34,616 nucleotides of DNA from Solirubrobacterales bacterium (GTDB taxonomy: Bacteria; Actinomycetota; Thermoleophilia; Solirubrobacterales; Solirubrobacteraceae): assembly GCA_019239445.1 (NCBI GenBank), contig JAFAZV010000311.1, forward strand, positions 1 to 34,616. Direction: 5' to 3'. Position 1 is the stretch's first letter, and the number at the start of each line of letters is the position of its first letter. Of the stretch, positions 16,113 to 24,269 are shown piece after piece. The position numbers and the translations under genes are program-made. The notes under the pieces were generated by a model that was not told the DNA's origin, made no database searches, and saw only the letters and a program-made list of their open reading frames with translations.

Positions 16113-16585
16113 GCGACGCCGCTGCCGGCCTCGAGATCAGCGTGGCCGCTGGAGACGACGCGCCGGCGATCGGCCGTCTCCTGGACGCGTTCAACCGCGA
16201 ATACGGCGAGCCTTCGCCGGGACCCACGTGGCTGGCTCGGCGGATCCGCCGGCTGATCGGCGACGGAGACACTCTGGTCCTGCTCGGCGGCCGGGGTCCC
16301 GACGGAGTGGCCGTGATGCGCTTCCGCCGCTCGATCTGGAGCGAAGGTCTCGAGTGCTACTTGGCCGAGCTCTACGTCGTCCCGGAGCGGCGCGGGCGCG
16401 GGCTCGGCCGGGCTTTGATGCACGCCGCCATGGCGCTGGCGCGCGAGCGCGGCGCCGACTACATGGACCTGAACACGAGCGAGACCGACCTGGCGGCTCG
16501 CAGCCTCTACGAGAGCCTCGGCTTCAGCAACCGCGAGGGCAAGCTCGAGGGTCCGGTGAACCTCTATTACGAAAGCGAGCTTTGA
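16109..16585 (+). CDS. GNAT family N-acetyltransferase
   Basis: A 158-residue GNAT enzyme. The acetyl-CoA pyrophosphate-binding loop is in ELYVVPERRGRGLGRALMHA, and the C-terminal motif is AARSLYESLGFSNREG. The N-terminal region (DDAPAIGRLLDAFNREYGEP) is the usual variable acceptor side. Its start ATG overlaps the stop of the LigD phosphoesterase gene (ATGA), indicating coupled translation; whether it modifies a repair protein is speculation. The acceptor is unknown. An intact gene, unlike the split GNAT at 13542-14403. Confidence 0.9.
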   Translation: MSDAAAGLEISVAAGDDAPAIGRLLDAFNREYGEPSPGPTWLARRIRRLIGDGDTLVLLGGRGPDGVAVMRFRRSIWSEGLECYLAELYVVPERRGRGLGRALMHAAMALARERGADYMDLNTSETDLAARSLYESLGFSNREGKLEGPVNLYYESEL

Positions 16586-16625
16586 GCGACGGGCGGTCCC
16601 TGGGTCGATCGGGAATACTGACGCG

Positions 16626-17984
16626 GTGCTTCAGGGCACCCGCGAGATTCCGCTGTCGGAGCTGATTGGCGCGCTGTCGTATGCGCTCGACTTGGCCGAG
16701 GGCGAGCCGCCTGGACATGCCAAGCGCTCCTGCCTGATCGGTATGCGCGTGGCGGATGAGCTGGGGTTCGATCTCGAGGCCCGGGCCGACCTGTTCTACG
16801 CGCTGTTGCTCAAGGACGCAGGCTGCTCGGCAAACTCGGCGCGGATGGCGGCCCTGTTCGGCGCCGATGACCAGCAGGCCAAGCGGACGTCGAAGATCGT
16901 TGACTGGTCGCAGCCATTCGATGCGTTCGTGTGGTCGGTGCGTACCGTGGCGCCAGGAAGGTCGCTGCGGGCACGGCTCGAGCGGCTGCTGGCGATCCGC
17001 GACGAGGGAGAAGTGACGCGCTCGCTCATGCAGGCGCGTTGCGATCGCGGTGCGGAGATCGCGCTCATGCTGGGCTTCTCGCCGCGCGCGGCCGCGGCCA
17101 TCCGGGGGCTCGACGAGCACTGGGACGGGCGCGGGCAGCCGCGTGGTCTACGCGGAGAGGAGATCCCGGTCGAGGCGAGGGTCCTGTGCCTCGCGCAGAC
17201 GGTGGAGATCTTTCACCGCAGGCGCGGCCGCCAGGCCACCTACAGAATGGCGAGAAAGCGCCGGGGGCAGTGGTTCGATCCTGCGCTCGTCGAGGTGCTT
17301 GAGTCCTTCCGCGGCGACACGGACTTCTGGGCGTCGCTGCGCGATGCCGACGTCAGCGCGGTGGCGCCGCCGGATCAGGTCTTGCTCGTGGATGAGCCCC
17401 GGCTCGACCAGATCGCCGAGGCGTTCGCCAAGATCATCGACGCCAAGTCACCCTGGACGCATCGGCACTCGGCGCGGGCGGGCGAGATCGCGACCGCGAT
17501 CGCCGAGCGCCTGGGCAGCGAGCAGTCGGTGGTCCGCGACCTGCATCGCGCCGCGCGCCTGCACGATGTCGGCAAGCTGGCGATCTCGAACCGAATCCTC
17601 GACAAGCCGGGGCGGCTGAACCAGACCGAGCTGGCGGCGGTCAGACAGCACCCTCTGGTGACCGAGCGCATCCTCGAGCGCGTGCCCGGCTTCAGCGGTA
17701 TCTCGCCGCTGGCGAGCGCACATCATGAGCGACTGGACGGAAGCGGCTATCCCCACGGGCTGAGCAGTGAGGAGCTGACGCTGCCGATGCGCGTGCTCGC
17801 GGTCGCCGATGTGTTCGAGGCGCTCACGGCGGAGCGCCCCTATCGAGCCGCGCGCTCGCCGGCGCAGGCACTCGAGATCATGCGTGACGAAGTGCCCGAG
17901 CGTCTCGACGGCGACGCATTCGCGGCGCTCGAGACGCTGATCACCGAGCGTGAACCTGGTTCGCTGCAAGGCGCCCGCGGGTAG
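16626..17984 (+). CDS. HD-GYP phosphodiesterase with a degenerate first HD-GYP-like half
   Basis: A 452-residue protein. The C-terminal half (about 255-440) is an HD-GYP domain with RHSARAGEIA, H313-D in LHDVGK, ILDKPGRL, the HHE of SAHHERLDGSGYP (H366) and G374-Y375-P376, so the c-di-GMP phosphodiesterase signature is complete. The N-terminal half resembles a decayed copy: GHAKRSCLIGMRVAD, LLKDAGCSANS in place of HDxGK, and LDEHWDGRGQPRGLRGEEIP in place of HHExxDGxGYPxGL. It lacks the metal-binding HD pair and probably senses or scaffolds. No receiver or membrane domain is present, so it is soluble. GTG 16626 is the chosen start. Local signalling partners (GGDEF) are not in the window. Confidence 0.88.
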   Translation: MLQGTREIPLSELIGALSYALDLAEGEPPGHAKRSCLIGMRVADELGFDLEARADLFYALLLKDAGCSANSARMAALFGADDQQAKRTSKIVDWSQPFDAFVWSVRTVAPGRSLRARLERLLAIRDEGEVTRSLMQARCDRGAEIALMLGFSPRAAAAIRGLDEHWDGRGQPRGLRGEEIPVEARVLCLAQTVEIFHRRRGRQATYRMARKRRGQWFDPALVEVLESFRGDTDFWASLRDADVSAVAPPDQVLLVDEPRLDQIAEAFAKIIDAKSPWTHRHSARAGEIATAIAERLGSEQSVVRDLHRAARLHDVGKLAISNRILDKPGRLNQTELAAVRQHPLVTERILERVPGFSGISPLASAHHERLDGSGYPHGLSSEELTLPMRVLAVADVFEALTAERPYRAARSPAQALEIMRDEVPERLDGDAFAALETLITEREPGSLQGARG

Positions 17985-18020
17985 GCGATCGGCGTCAGCA
18001 GCCCGAACCGAGGAGACACA

Positions 18021-18206
18021 ATGGAGATCCCGAAGGATCAGATTCTTCAGATGCTGCGCGACCGGGGCAACCACGACCAAGCCCAGCAGGCCGATCAGCA
18101 GCTCCCCGACCAGGTCGACACCGAACAGCACTCCGATCTGCTCGGACAGGTCGGCATCAACCCGCAGGACCTGCCCGGTAACCTCGGCGGCAAGTTGGGC
18201 TTGTAG
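18021..18206 (+). CDS. Small conserved actinobacterial protein (61 aa)
   Basis: A 61-residue acidic, Gln/Asp-rich soluble protein starting MEIPKDQILQMLRDRGNHDQ and containing QQLPDQVDTEQHSDLLGQVG. I recall similar small proteins in many actinobacteria, with the LPDQVDT...H..LL core conserved, but no function. A good ribosome site (GAGGAGA at about 18011-18017) precedes ATG 18021, which supports a real gene despite its size. It lies 36 bp after the HD-GYP gene in the same orientation, so it may share that transcript. No transmembrane segment or cysteine is present. Confidence 0.8.
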   Translation: MEIPKDQILQMLRDRGNHDQAQQADQQLPDQVDTEQHSDLLGQVGINPQDLPGNLGGKLGL

Positions 18207-18217
18207 GCGTCAGGGGC

Positions 18218-18232
18218 GGCGCGCGCGGCGCC
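18218..18232. terminator. Possible GC hairpin between convergent genes
   Basis: GGCGC and GCGCC arms flank a 5-base GC loop in the 47-bp gap between the 61-residue gene and the CsbD-like gene. There is no T-tract. It could act for both directions, but a five-base stem of pure GC arises readily in this sequence. Confidence 0.25.
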
Positions 18233-18253
18233 TCGCGTATAGGGCTTCGTCGC

Positions 18254-18502
18254 TCAGCGCGAACCGCGCTTAGTGCCGCTCTTCGCCTGGCTCTTCGCCC
18301 GGCCCTTGGTTTGGGACTTGGTCCGGCTCGCCTGGCTCTTGGCGCGGCCCGTTGCCACGCGGCCCGACCCACGCGTGCGTGCGGCCTTGCCCTTCGCCTT
18401 CTTCGAGTTGCGCCCGGTCAGCTTGCCGAACATTCCCATCACGCTGCCGCCGATGCGGTCGAGCGTCCCTTCGCTCTTGTTGCGTCGTGAGCTCTTCGCC
18501 AT
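18254..18502 (-). CDS. CsbD-like small stress protein with a Lys/Arg-rich tail
   Basis: An 82-residue, strongly basic protein. The first half (SEGTLDRIGGSVMGMFGKLTG...KAKGKAAR) fits the CsbD-like pattern of EG-x-x-G-x-x-K-x-x-GKLT and KGKAxQ, with the first K/G positions partly replaced. The second half is an imperfect KSQ/GRAKSQ repeat, similar to histone-like or nucleic-acid-binding tails. CsbD was named as a sigma-B controlled stress protein in Bacillus. AGGAGGA upstream of ATG 18502 supports the start. A possible stress-sigma promoter lies just upstream. The basic tail suggests DNA or RNA contact; that is inference. Confidence 0.7.
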   Translation of the reverse strand: MAKSSRRNKSEGTLDRIGGSVMGMFGKLTGRNSKKAKGKAARTRGSGRVATGRAKSQASRTKSQTKGRAKSQAKSGTKRGSR

Positions 18503-18536
18503 GATCGGGGTTCCTCCTGTAGGGGTACGTGCGAGG

Positions 18537-18562
18537 GTTCCCGCACTGTTCGGCGCAGAAAC
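18537..18562 (-). promoter_or_regulatory. Possible stress-sigma (SigB/SigF-like) promoter of the CsbD-like gene
   Basis: Read on the minus strand, GTTT, a 16-base spacer and GGGAAC lie about 35 bases upstream of the CsbD-like start. Actinobacterial SigF/SigB promoters approximate GTTT-N15-17-GGGTAT, so the -10 box matches at only four of six positions. The placement before a CsbD-like gene is what makes it worth noting. Confidence 0.3.
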
Positions 18563-18598
18563 GATAGTCCCCGCGCCGCCCTGGCCTCGCCCCGCGCC

Positions 18599-19768
18599 TC
18601 AATCCGCGGAGTGCCGCCTCGCAGCTCGCGCCACCGCGACATCGTCCCGCGCCGAGTTCCGGCCCGCGCCAACCCACGCGAAGCGGAACGCGAGGCCGGC
18701 GCCGAGGAAGAGCCCACTCGCGAGATGATCGGCACCGCGGGCACCGCGCCGTCCAGCCACCGATAGCCCGAGCCCGGCCAGCACCGCGCCTTTAGCGAGC
18801 GTGAACAGCGTCCGCGACCGTCCGGTCTCGAGCGCCGATCGCAACGGCCCGAGGCGCCGTTCGTTGAGTCGCGAGAGCCCCAACTCGGCGCACATCGCTC
18901 CAATCTGGAGCGCTTCCAAGGCTGAGCGCGCGGGATCATCCGGCGCCGTCCCGCTCGCCGCCAGCGCGAGACGGCAGCCGGCCGCTCCGGTGGCGGTGGC
19001 AGTGGCGACGAAGATCGGCGCCAGCAGCGCTCGGCTCCGCGCCCAGACGGGCACTGCCGTAGAGGCGAGCAGCACGCCGGTGTAGGACCCGAGGTAGGTC
19101 CCGAGCGCGGCCGTCGCGACACCCAGCGACCTGGCCAGCTTGTCTGCACCGACCAACTCGGCCGCCACCGCGCCGCCGGCTGTGGCGCTGAACCCACTCA
19201 GGCACCACGCCCCCATCGACATCGGGGAGCGCGGCTTGAAGATCCGCAGCATGTGCAGGAAGCGCAGAGGGCGCCCGAGGTCGAGGACGAGCAGCGGCGC
19301 ACACGGCGCCACCGCAGCCAGGGCGACTCGGCGCGCGATCGTCGCGGCATCGCGCTCGCCCGTGATGTCGGCGGCCAGGCCCACAAAGGCCGAGCCGGTG
19401 GCGATCCCGCCGAACCAGAAGTAAAGCGGCACCTCCCATGTCCACACGGCCGGGTGGATGAACGGCCCTTGGACGGTGTCCGGCAGCTGCGCTCCGCCGC
19501 GCATCCGCCGCGCCGCGGCTCGAACCTCCCGATCGTCGCCGGCGCGGCGATAGCTCGTGTCTCGCCGGTAGAGGTAGGACCACCGGGCATCGGCCCAATC
19601 GCGCTGGAAGCCCGCGACGGGCGCGTGCTCGACCGCGCGCCGCCAGCGGCCAGGTCCACCTCTCGTACCGAGCGCCGGGGTCATGTCGCGCTCCGGCGGC
19701 GAGCCGCCTTGCGCCTTGAACTCGGCGCGGATCCGCTCCTCAGGACTCGGGCCGCGCTCGTGGCTCAT
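18599..19768 (-). CDS. NrfD-type membrane subunit of the formate dehydrogenase
   Basis: A 389-residue protein whose first ~115 residues are soluble and charged, followed by seven to eight hydrophobic segments from WEVPLYFWFGGIATGSAF to LFLGAGLAFRFAWVGAG. The opening helix and LDLGRPLRFLHMLRIFKPRSPMS are characteristic of NrfD/PsrC proteins, quinone-interacting membrane anchors that lack heme. It would pass electrons between the ferredoxin subunit and the quinone pool. The long N-terminal extension is unusual and may dock to the FdhB subunit. Its start overlaps the fdhB stop (ATGA), so the three subunits are translated together. E. coli formate dehydrogenase-N uses a heme b subunit here instead. 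Confidence 0.85.
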   Translation of the reverse strand: MSHERGPSPEERIRAEFKAQGGSPPERDMTPALGTRGGPGRWRRAVEHAPVAGFQRDWADARWSYLYRRDTSYRRAGDDREVRAAARRMRGGAQLPDTVQGPFIHPAVWTWEVPLYFWFGGIATGSAFVGLAADITGERDAATIARRVALAAVAPCAPLLVLDLGRPLRFLHMLRIFKPRSPMSMGAWCLSGFSATAGGAVAAELVGADKLARSLGVATAALGTYLGSYTGVLLASTAVPVWARSRALLAPIFVATATATGAAGCRLALAASGTAPDDPARSALEALQIGAMCAELGLSRLNERRLGPLRSALETGRSRTLFTLAKGAVLAGLGLSVAGRRGARGADHLASGLFLGAGLAFRFAWVGAGRNSARDDVAVARAARRHSAD

Positions 19769-20871
19769 CGTGGTGCCCTGCGCTTTGAGATCGCGAAGCT
19801 CGCGATCGCGCCGAGGGCAGCCACGCCCGCCGCGGCCAGGCCGGCGGCGGTGGCGAGCGGAGCGTTCGCCTGGATCGGCGAGTCGGCCTGGGCCGGAAGC
19901 CCGAACCGTTCAGGCGGCTCGGTGAGCAGGAAAAACGCGCCGAGGCCGCCCGCCAGCTGCTCCCCCGGCTCGTCGGCGGCGCCGTAGAGGTAGGCGGTGT
20001 CGATGCCTCTCTCGTGCAGCGCGATCACGCGCCCTTTGGCCACCTCCACGAGCTCGTCGTAGGGGCCGAACTGGATCGAGTCGGTCGGGCACGCCTTCGC
20101 GCACGCGGGCTCGAGGCCGTCCTGCAGCCGGTCGTAGCACAGCGTGCACTTGGCCGCGCGGCCGTCGTAGGGATCGCGGTTCGGAACCCCAAACGGACAC
20201 GATGGGACGCAGTAGCCGCAGCCATTACAGATGTCAGGCTGGACGATCACGGTCTGGAACTCGGTACGTATGAGCGCTCCGGTGGGACAAGCGTCGAGAC
20301 AACCGGCGTTGGTGCAGTGCTTGCACACGTCGGACATGAACAGCCACCGGTCCATCGCGGCAACCGCCTCGCCGACGTCGACGTCGCCGGCGCCGACAAT
20401 TGACACAGCGATCTCGCCCCCGGCCGAGGCGCCACCGTCGCCGCCGGCGGACGCCTCGCGCCGCTCGTCCGCCCACTCGACTAGGTCGGGCACCTCTTCC
20501 GGGCGCACGCCACCGCCGGCGCCACCGAGCGCTTCGACGCTCGGCAGCTCGCTTCCGGCCGCGGGCAACGACGGCGCGTGGCCGCCGGCGCCCGCGGCGA
20601 GCGCAGCCTGCGCCTCCGCGCGTGCGGCCGGCGAGGGAGCGAGTCGCTCCACGAAACGGACATGGCGCCACGTTGCGGCGCCAAGCGAGCCGGTGTGGTC
20701 ATAAGAGCCACCCTTGCGGAACTGAAAGCCATCCGCAGGCAGGTCGTTCCATTGCTTGCACGCCACCTCACAGGACTTGCAGCCGATGCACACCGTGGTG
20801 TCGGTGAAGAAGCCCATCCGGACCGCCCCCTCGCGGTGCACCGCGATCTCGCTCGGCGCCGCGCTCGTCAT
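19765..20871 (-). CDS. fdhB: Formate dehydrogenase iron-sulfur subunit (four [4Fe-4S] clusters)
   Basis: A 368-residue ferredoxin-like subunit. Four cysteine groups are visible: CIGCKSCEVACKQW, CKHCTNAGCLDACP, CNGCGYCVPSCPFGVPN and CTLCYDRLQDG...CAKACP, matching the beta subunit of formate dehydrogenase-N (FdnH/FdoH). Between the first and second groups is a ~110-residue Gly/Ala-rich insertion (about 75-150 most repetitive) not seen in E. coli. A C-terminal hydrophobic helix (LAAAGVAALGAIASFAISK) should anchor it in the membrane. ATG 20871 overlaps the fdhA stop by ATGA; a longer start at 20946 would lie inside fdhA and is unlikely. It relays electrons from the selenoprotein to the NrfD subunit. 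Confidence 0.9.
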   Translation of the reverse strand: MTSAAPSEIAVHREGAVRMGFFTDTTVCIGCKSCEVACKQWNDLPADGFQFRKGGSYDHTGSLGAATWRHVRFVERLAPSPAARAEAQAALAAGAGGHAPSLPAAGSELPSVEALGGAGGGVRPEEVPDLVEWADERREASAGGDGGASAGGEIAVSIVGAGDVDVGEAVAAMDRWLFMSDVCKHCTNAGCLDACPTGALIRTEFQTVIVQPDICNGCGYCVPSCPFGVPNRDPYDGRAAKCTLCYDRLQDGLEPACAKACPTDSIQFGPYDELVEVAKGRVIALHERGIDTAYLYGAADEPGEQLAGGLGAFFLLTEPPERFGLPAQADSPIQANAPLATAAGLAAAGVAALGAIASFAISKRRAPR

Positions 20872-23800
20872 CCGCGCCGCCCCGACTCGCGGGCCAACTC
20901 GCGCGCGGCTTCCCACCCGGCCGGGAAATCGGACGCAGCACGCCACTCCTTGTCAGGCGGGATCGGCAGCTCGTACATGCTCGCCGGCGTTTGCGCGCCC
21001 CTCTCCGGAACCTCCGCCTCGTGATCGCCTGCGGGCGCCATCTGGTCGACCTGCTCATCGGCATGAGCCAGCACCTGCGTGGGTTGGTGCTCACGACGCC
21101 CCGCGCGGACCTGGCAGGAGAAGGTCTTGTCCTCGATCGTGACGTTGGGGTCGCCGCTCAGCGCAATGAGGTCGTTCACGCTGTCGCCGATCACGCCCTG
21201 CTCGTTGGTCCGGTAGGTGCCCCAATGCCACGGGATCGCGATCTGATGGACGACCTGCTCTCCCATGCGCAGAGGCTGCAGCCGGCTCGTCACCTTCGCT
21301 CGCGCCTCGATCTCGCCGCGCCGCGTGATCACGGTCAGCCACCCGCCGTCTTCGATTTCGCGTTCGCGCGCCAGCAGCGGACTGAGCTCGACGAACATCG
21401 CGGGCTGAAGCTCGGCCAACCACGGCAGGTTGCGGCTCATCGCTCCCGCCGTGTGGTGCTCGGTCAGGCGGAACGTCGACGCCACTACCGGATAATCGCG
21501 GCTGCGCGCCGGGTTCAGTGGGTTATCGGGGCGGCTCCAGTAGATCCCGCACGGGTTGCCGCCGGTCTTCGGGTAGAGCGCGTTCACGAACGGGGACTCG
21601 AACGGCTCGTAATAGGTGGGTAGAGGCCCATCCAGCGGTCCGGTGTGCGCGAACAGGGCGGCACGGCCGTCGACCATCATGATGAACGGCGCTTGGCCGC
21701 CGAGGGCGTCGACTCCGGTCGCGCCGGGCGGGGGTTCGTAGCTCGGTGGCCGGTCGGCGAGGAAGTCGGGCGCGTCGTATCCCGTCCAGCGGCCGCGCTC
21801 CTCGTCCCACCAGACGTACTTCTTGCGCTCGGACCAGGGCTTGCCGTCGGGATCGGCCGAGGCGCGGTTGTAGAGGATGTGGCGGTTCTCTGGCCACACC
21901 CAACCCCATTCCGGCGACACCCACCCCCCCGGGGCGTCGAGATCCCCGGGATTGCGGCGCCGCGTCTGGTTGACCCCGTCGGCATAGCAGCCGGAGTAGA
22001 TCCAGCAACCGCACGCGGTGCTGCCGTCGGCGCGCAGCTCGGTGTACAGGTTGACGAGCTCGCGGGTACGCAGGTCATAGCCGTTGATCTCCTTGAGCAC
22101 GTCCTCCGCGCTCGGCTCCGCCTCGGGACCGTGCTCGGCGTAGTTCCATGTGAGGTTGCGGATCGGCCAGTCGCGATCGTGTCGCGAGGAGGCGTAGCGG
22201 GCCTTGATGCGCTTGCCCAGGTGGTAGATGAAGTGCAGCTCTGAACGCGCGTCGCCGGGCGGCTCGAGCGCCTTATCGCGCCACTGCACGAGCCGCTGCG
22301 TGTTGGTGAACGATCCTTCCTTCTCCACGTGCGAGGCGGCCGGCATCAGGAAGACTTCGGTGCCGATGTCCTCCGTGCGCAGCTCACCGGAGCGGATCTC
22401 CGGTGAGTCGCGCCAGAAGCTCGCGGTCTCGAGATCGGCGAGGTCGCGCACCACAAGCCATTTCAGCTTGCCCAGCGCCCGCCGCTGAAGGCCGGCGTGC
22501 TGGGAGCCGACAGCCGGGTTCTGGCCCATGATGAACATGCCATCTAGGCCGCCGTCGATCGCGCGCAGCACGGTCGGAAAGTGCGAGTGGTTGCCGGAGA
22601 TCTTCGGCAGATAGCCAAAGCCGTAGTCGTTCTCCGCCCGGGCGCCCTCGCCGAACCAGGCTTTGAGCAGCGAGACGATGTACTTGTCGTAGTTGGCCCA
22701 CCAGCCGCGCTCGCTCGAGCCGACCTCGACGAAGTCGGCGAGAGTCTGGTGGTCCTCCCTCGCCCGCGGCATCCGTAGATAGCCGGGCAGAAGGTCGTAC
22801 AAGGTAGGAATGTCGCTCGAGCCCTGGATCGAGGCGTGCCCGCGCATCGCCATCACGCCGCCGCCGGGACGCCCGACGTTGCCGAGCAGCAGCTGGACGA
22901 TCGCGCCCGCGCGGATCGTCTGCACGCCCGTGCTGTGCTGCGTCCAGCCGACCGCGTAGGCGAGCATCGTCGTGCGCTCGCGCCCGGAGTTCTCGATCAG
23001 CGCGTCGGCCACGCGCAGGAAATCCTCGGCCGAGCAGCCGCAGATGCGGCTCACCATCTCGGGCGTGTAGCGCTCGTAGTGGCGCTTGATGATCTGAAAC
23101 ACGCAGCGCGGATGCTCGAGTGTCGGATCCGTCGGCACTTGATCGAGCCCGGTGCCGGCTTCCGTTTGCTCTTCGAACGCCTGCGTTGCCTGCTCGCGCT
23201 CGCCAGGTCCCGACGGCGCGTCGCTGCTCTCCGGCAGCCAAGTCGTCCGGTCGTAGGTGCCGCTGGCGGGGTCGTAGCCGGAGAACAGCCCGTCCAGCTC
23301 CTCCGGCCCCTGATAGCCCTCGTTGATTATCACCGGCGCGTTCGTGTAGTTCACGACGTAGTCGCGGAAGAACGACCCGGTCTCGATGATGCGCCGGATC
23401 AGCCCGCCGAGGAAGGCGATATCGCTGCCGGCGCGGATCTGCACGTAGATGTCGGCGACCGCGCTGGTGCGCGAGTAGTGCGGGTCGACGTGGATGATCT
23501 TCGCCCCCCGCTCACGAGCTTTCATCATCCAGCGCGAGCCGACCGGGTGCGCCTCAACGAGCGAGTTGCCCTGGATCCAGACGCAATCCGATTGCTGGAA
23601 ATCTTGCTGGAAGTTCGTCGCTCCCCCGCGGCCGAATGAGGCGCCCAGACCGGGCACCGTCGAGGAGTGTCATATCCGTGCCTGATTCTCGATCTGCACC
23701 GCGCCAAGCGCGGTGAACAGCTTCTTGATCAGGTAGTTCTCCTCGTTGTCGAGTGTGGCCCCGCCCAGGTGTGCGAAGGCGAGTGTTCGATCGACTCTCC

Positions 23801-24263
23801 ACCCCTCGGAGTTGGCCTCCTGCCAGTGCTCCTCGCGGGCGGCGATGACCCGCTCAGCGATCATGTCCATCGCGCGCTCGAGCTCGAGCTCCTGCCATTC
23901 GGTGGCGTGCGGCGCCCGGTAGAGAACCTTTGTCAACCGTGCCGGCTGCTGGATCAGCTGGCGCGAAGCCTGGCCTTTGGGGCACAGCGTGCCCTGGTTG
24001 ATCGGCGAGCGCGGATTGCCCTCGATGTCCACGAGCTCGCCGCCGCGGGTGTAGACCAGCTGCCCGCAGCCTACGGCGCAGTAGGGACAGACCGATTCGG
24101 TGGCGCGAAGGCCGGCGATGCGCGCTCCGGCACGCTTCGTGTTGCGCGACACCGCGGCTGGCCCGAGACCCCAGTCGGCGGTGCGGCCGATCAGCGGCAG
24201 CTGACGGATGCGCTCGAACGCGCGCGGTCGCGACGAATCCCTCCCTGCCTGCTTGCCCGTCAT
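20868..24263 (-). CDS. fdhA: Formate dehydrogenase alpha subunit, selenocysteine-containing
   Basis: Read through the in-frame TGA at 23670-23672, this is one 1131-residue molybdopterin oxidoreductase; residue 198 is selenocysteine. E. coli FdnG has it at 196. The N-terminal [4Fe-4S] motif is CPYCAVGCG with the fourth Cys in GTLCPKG. The active site reads ENQARI-Sec-HSSTVPGLG, where formate dehydrogenases carry Sec or Cys next to the catalytic His. Later landmarks include GWTQHSTGVQTIRAGAIVQ, MGQNPAVGSQH and the C-terminal dinucleotide-binding domain (STFRLTEHHTAGAMSRNLPW). It oxidises formate to CO2, or the reverse, at a Mo/W bis-MGD centre. I see no Tat signal peptide, so the active site probably faces the cytoplasm, unlike FdnG. 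It starts six bases after the flavoenzyme stop. Conventional gene calling would report two genes (20868-23657 and 23670-24263). Confidence 0.95.
23640..23672 (-). promoter_or_regulatory. Selenocysteine codon and bacterial SECIS hairpin in fdhA
   Basis: TGA occupies 23672-23670 on the minus strand. After 11 bases a perfect 7-bp stem (GGTGCCC pairing with GGGCGCC, one G-U) closes the five-base loop GGTCT at 23658-23640. E. coli fdhF has the same 11-base distance and the same GGTCT loop, where SelB binds the loop G and U. The hairpin lies inside coding sequence and is translated as TVPGLGA. Confidence 0.9.
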
Positions 24264-24269
24264 CTCATT

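Noticed and set aside
23658-23669. The two FDH alpha segments as separate genes or as a frameshifted pseudogene
   Set aside because: They are in the same frame with only a TGA between them, at the Sec position next to the catalytic His and followed by a SECIS hairpin; a broken gene would not show this.
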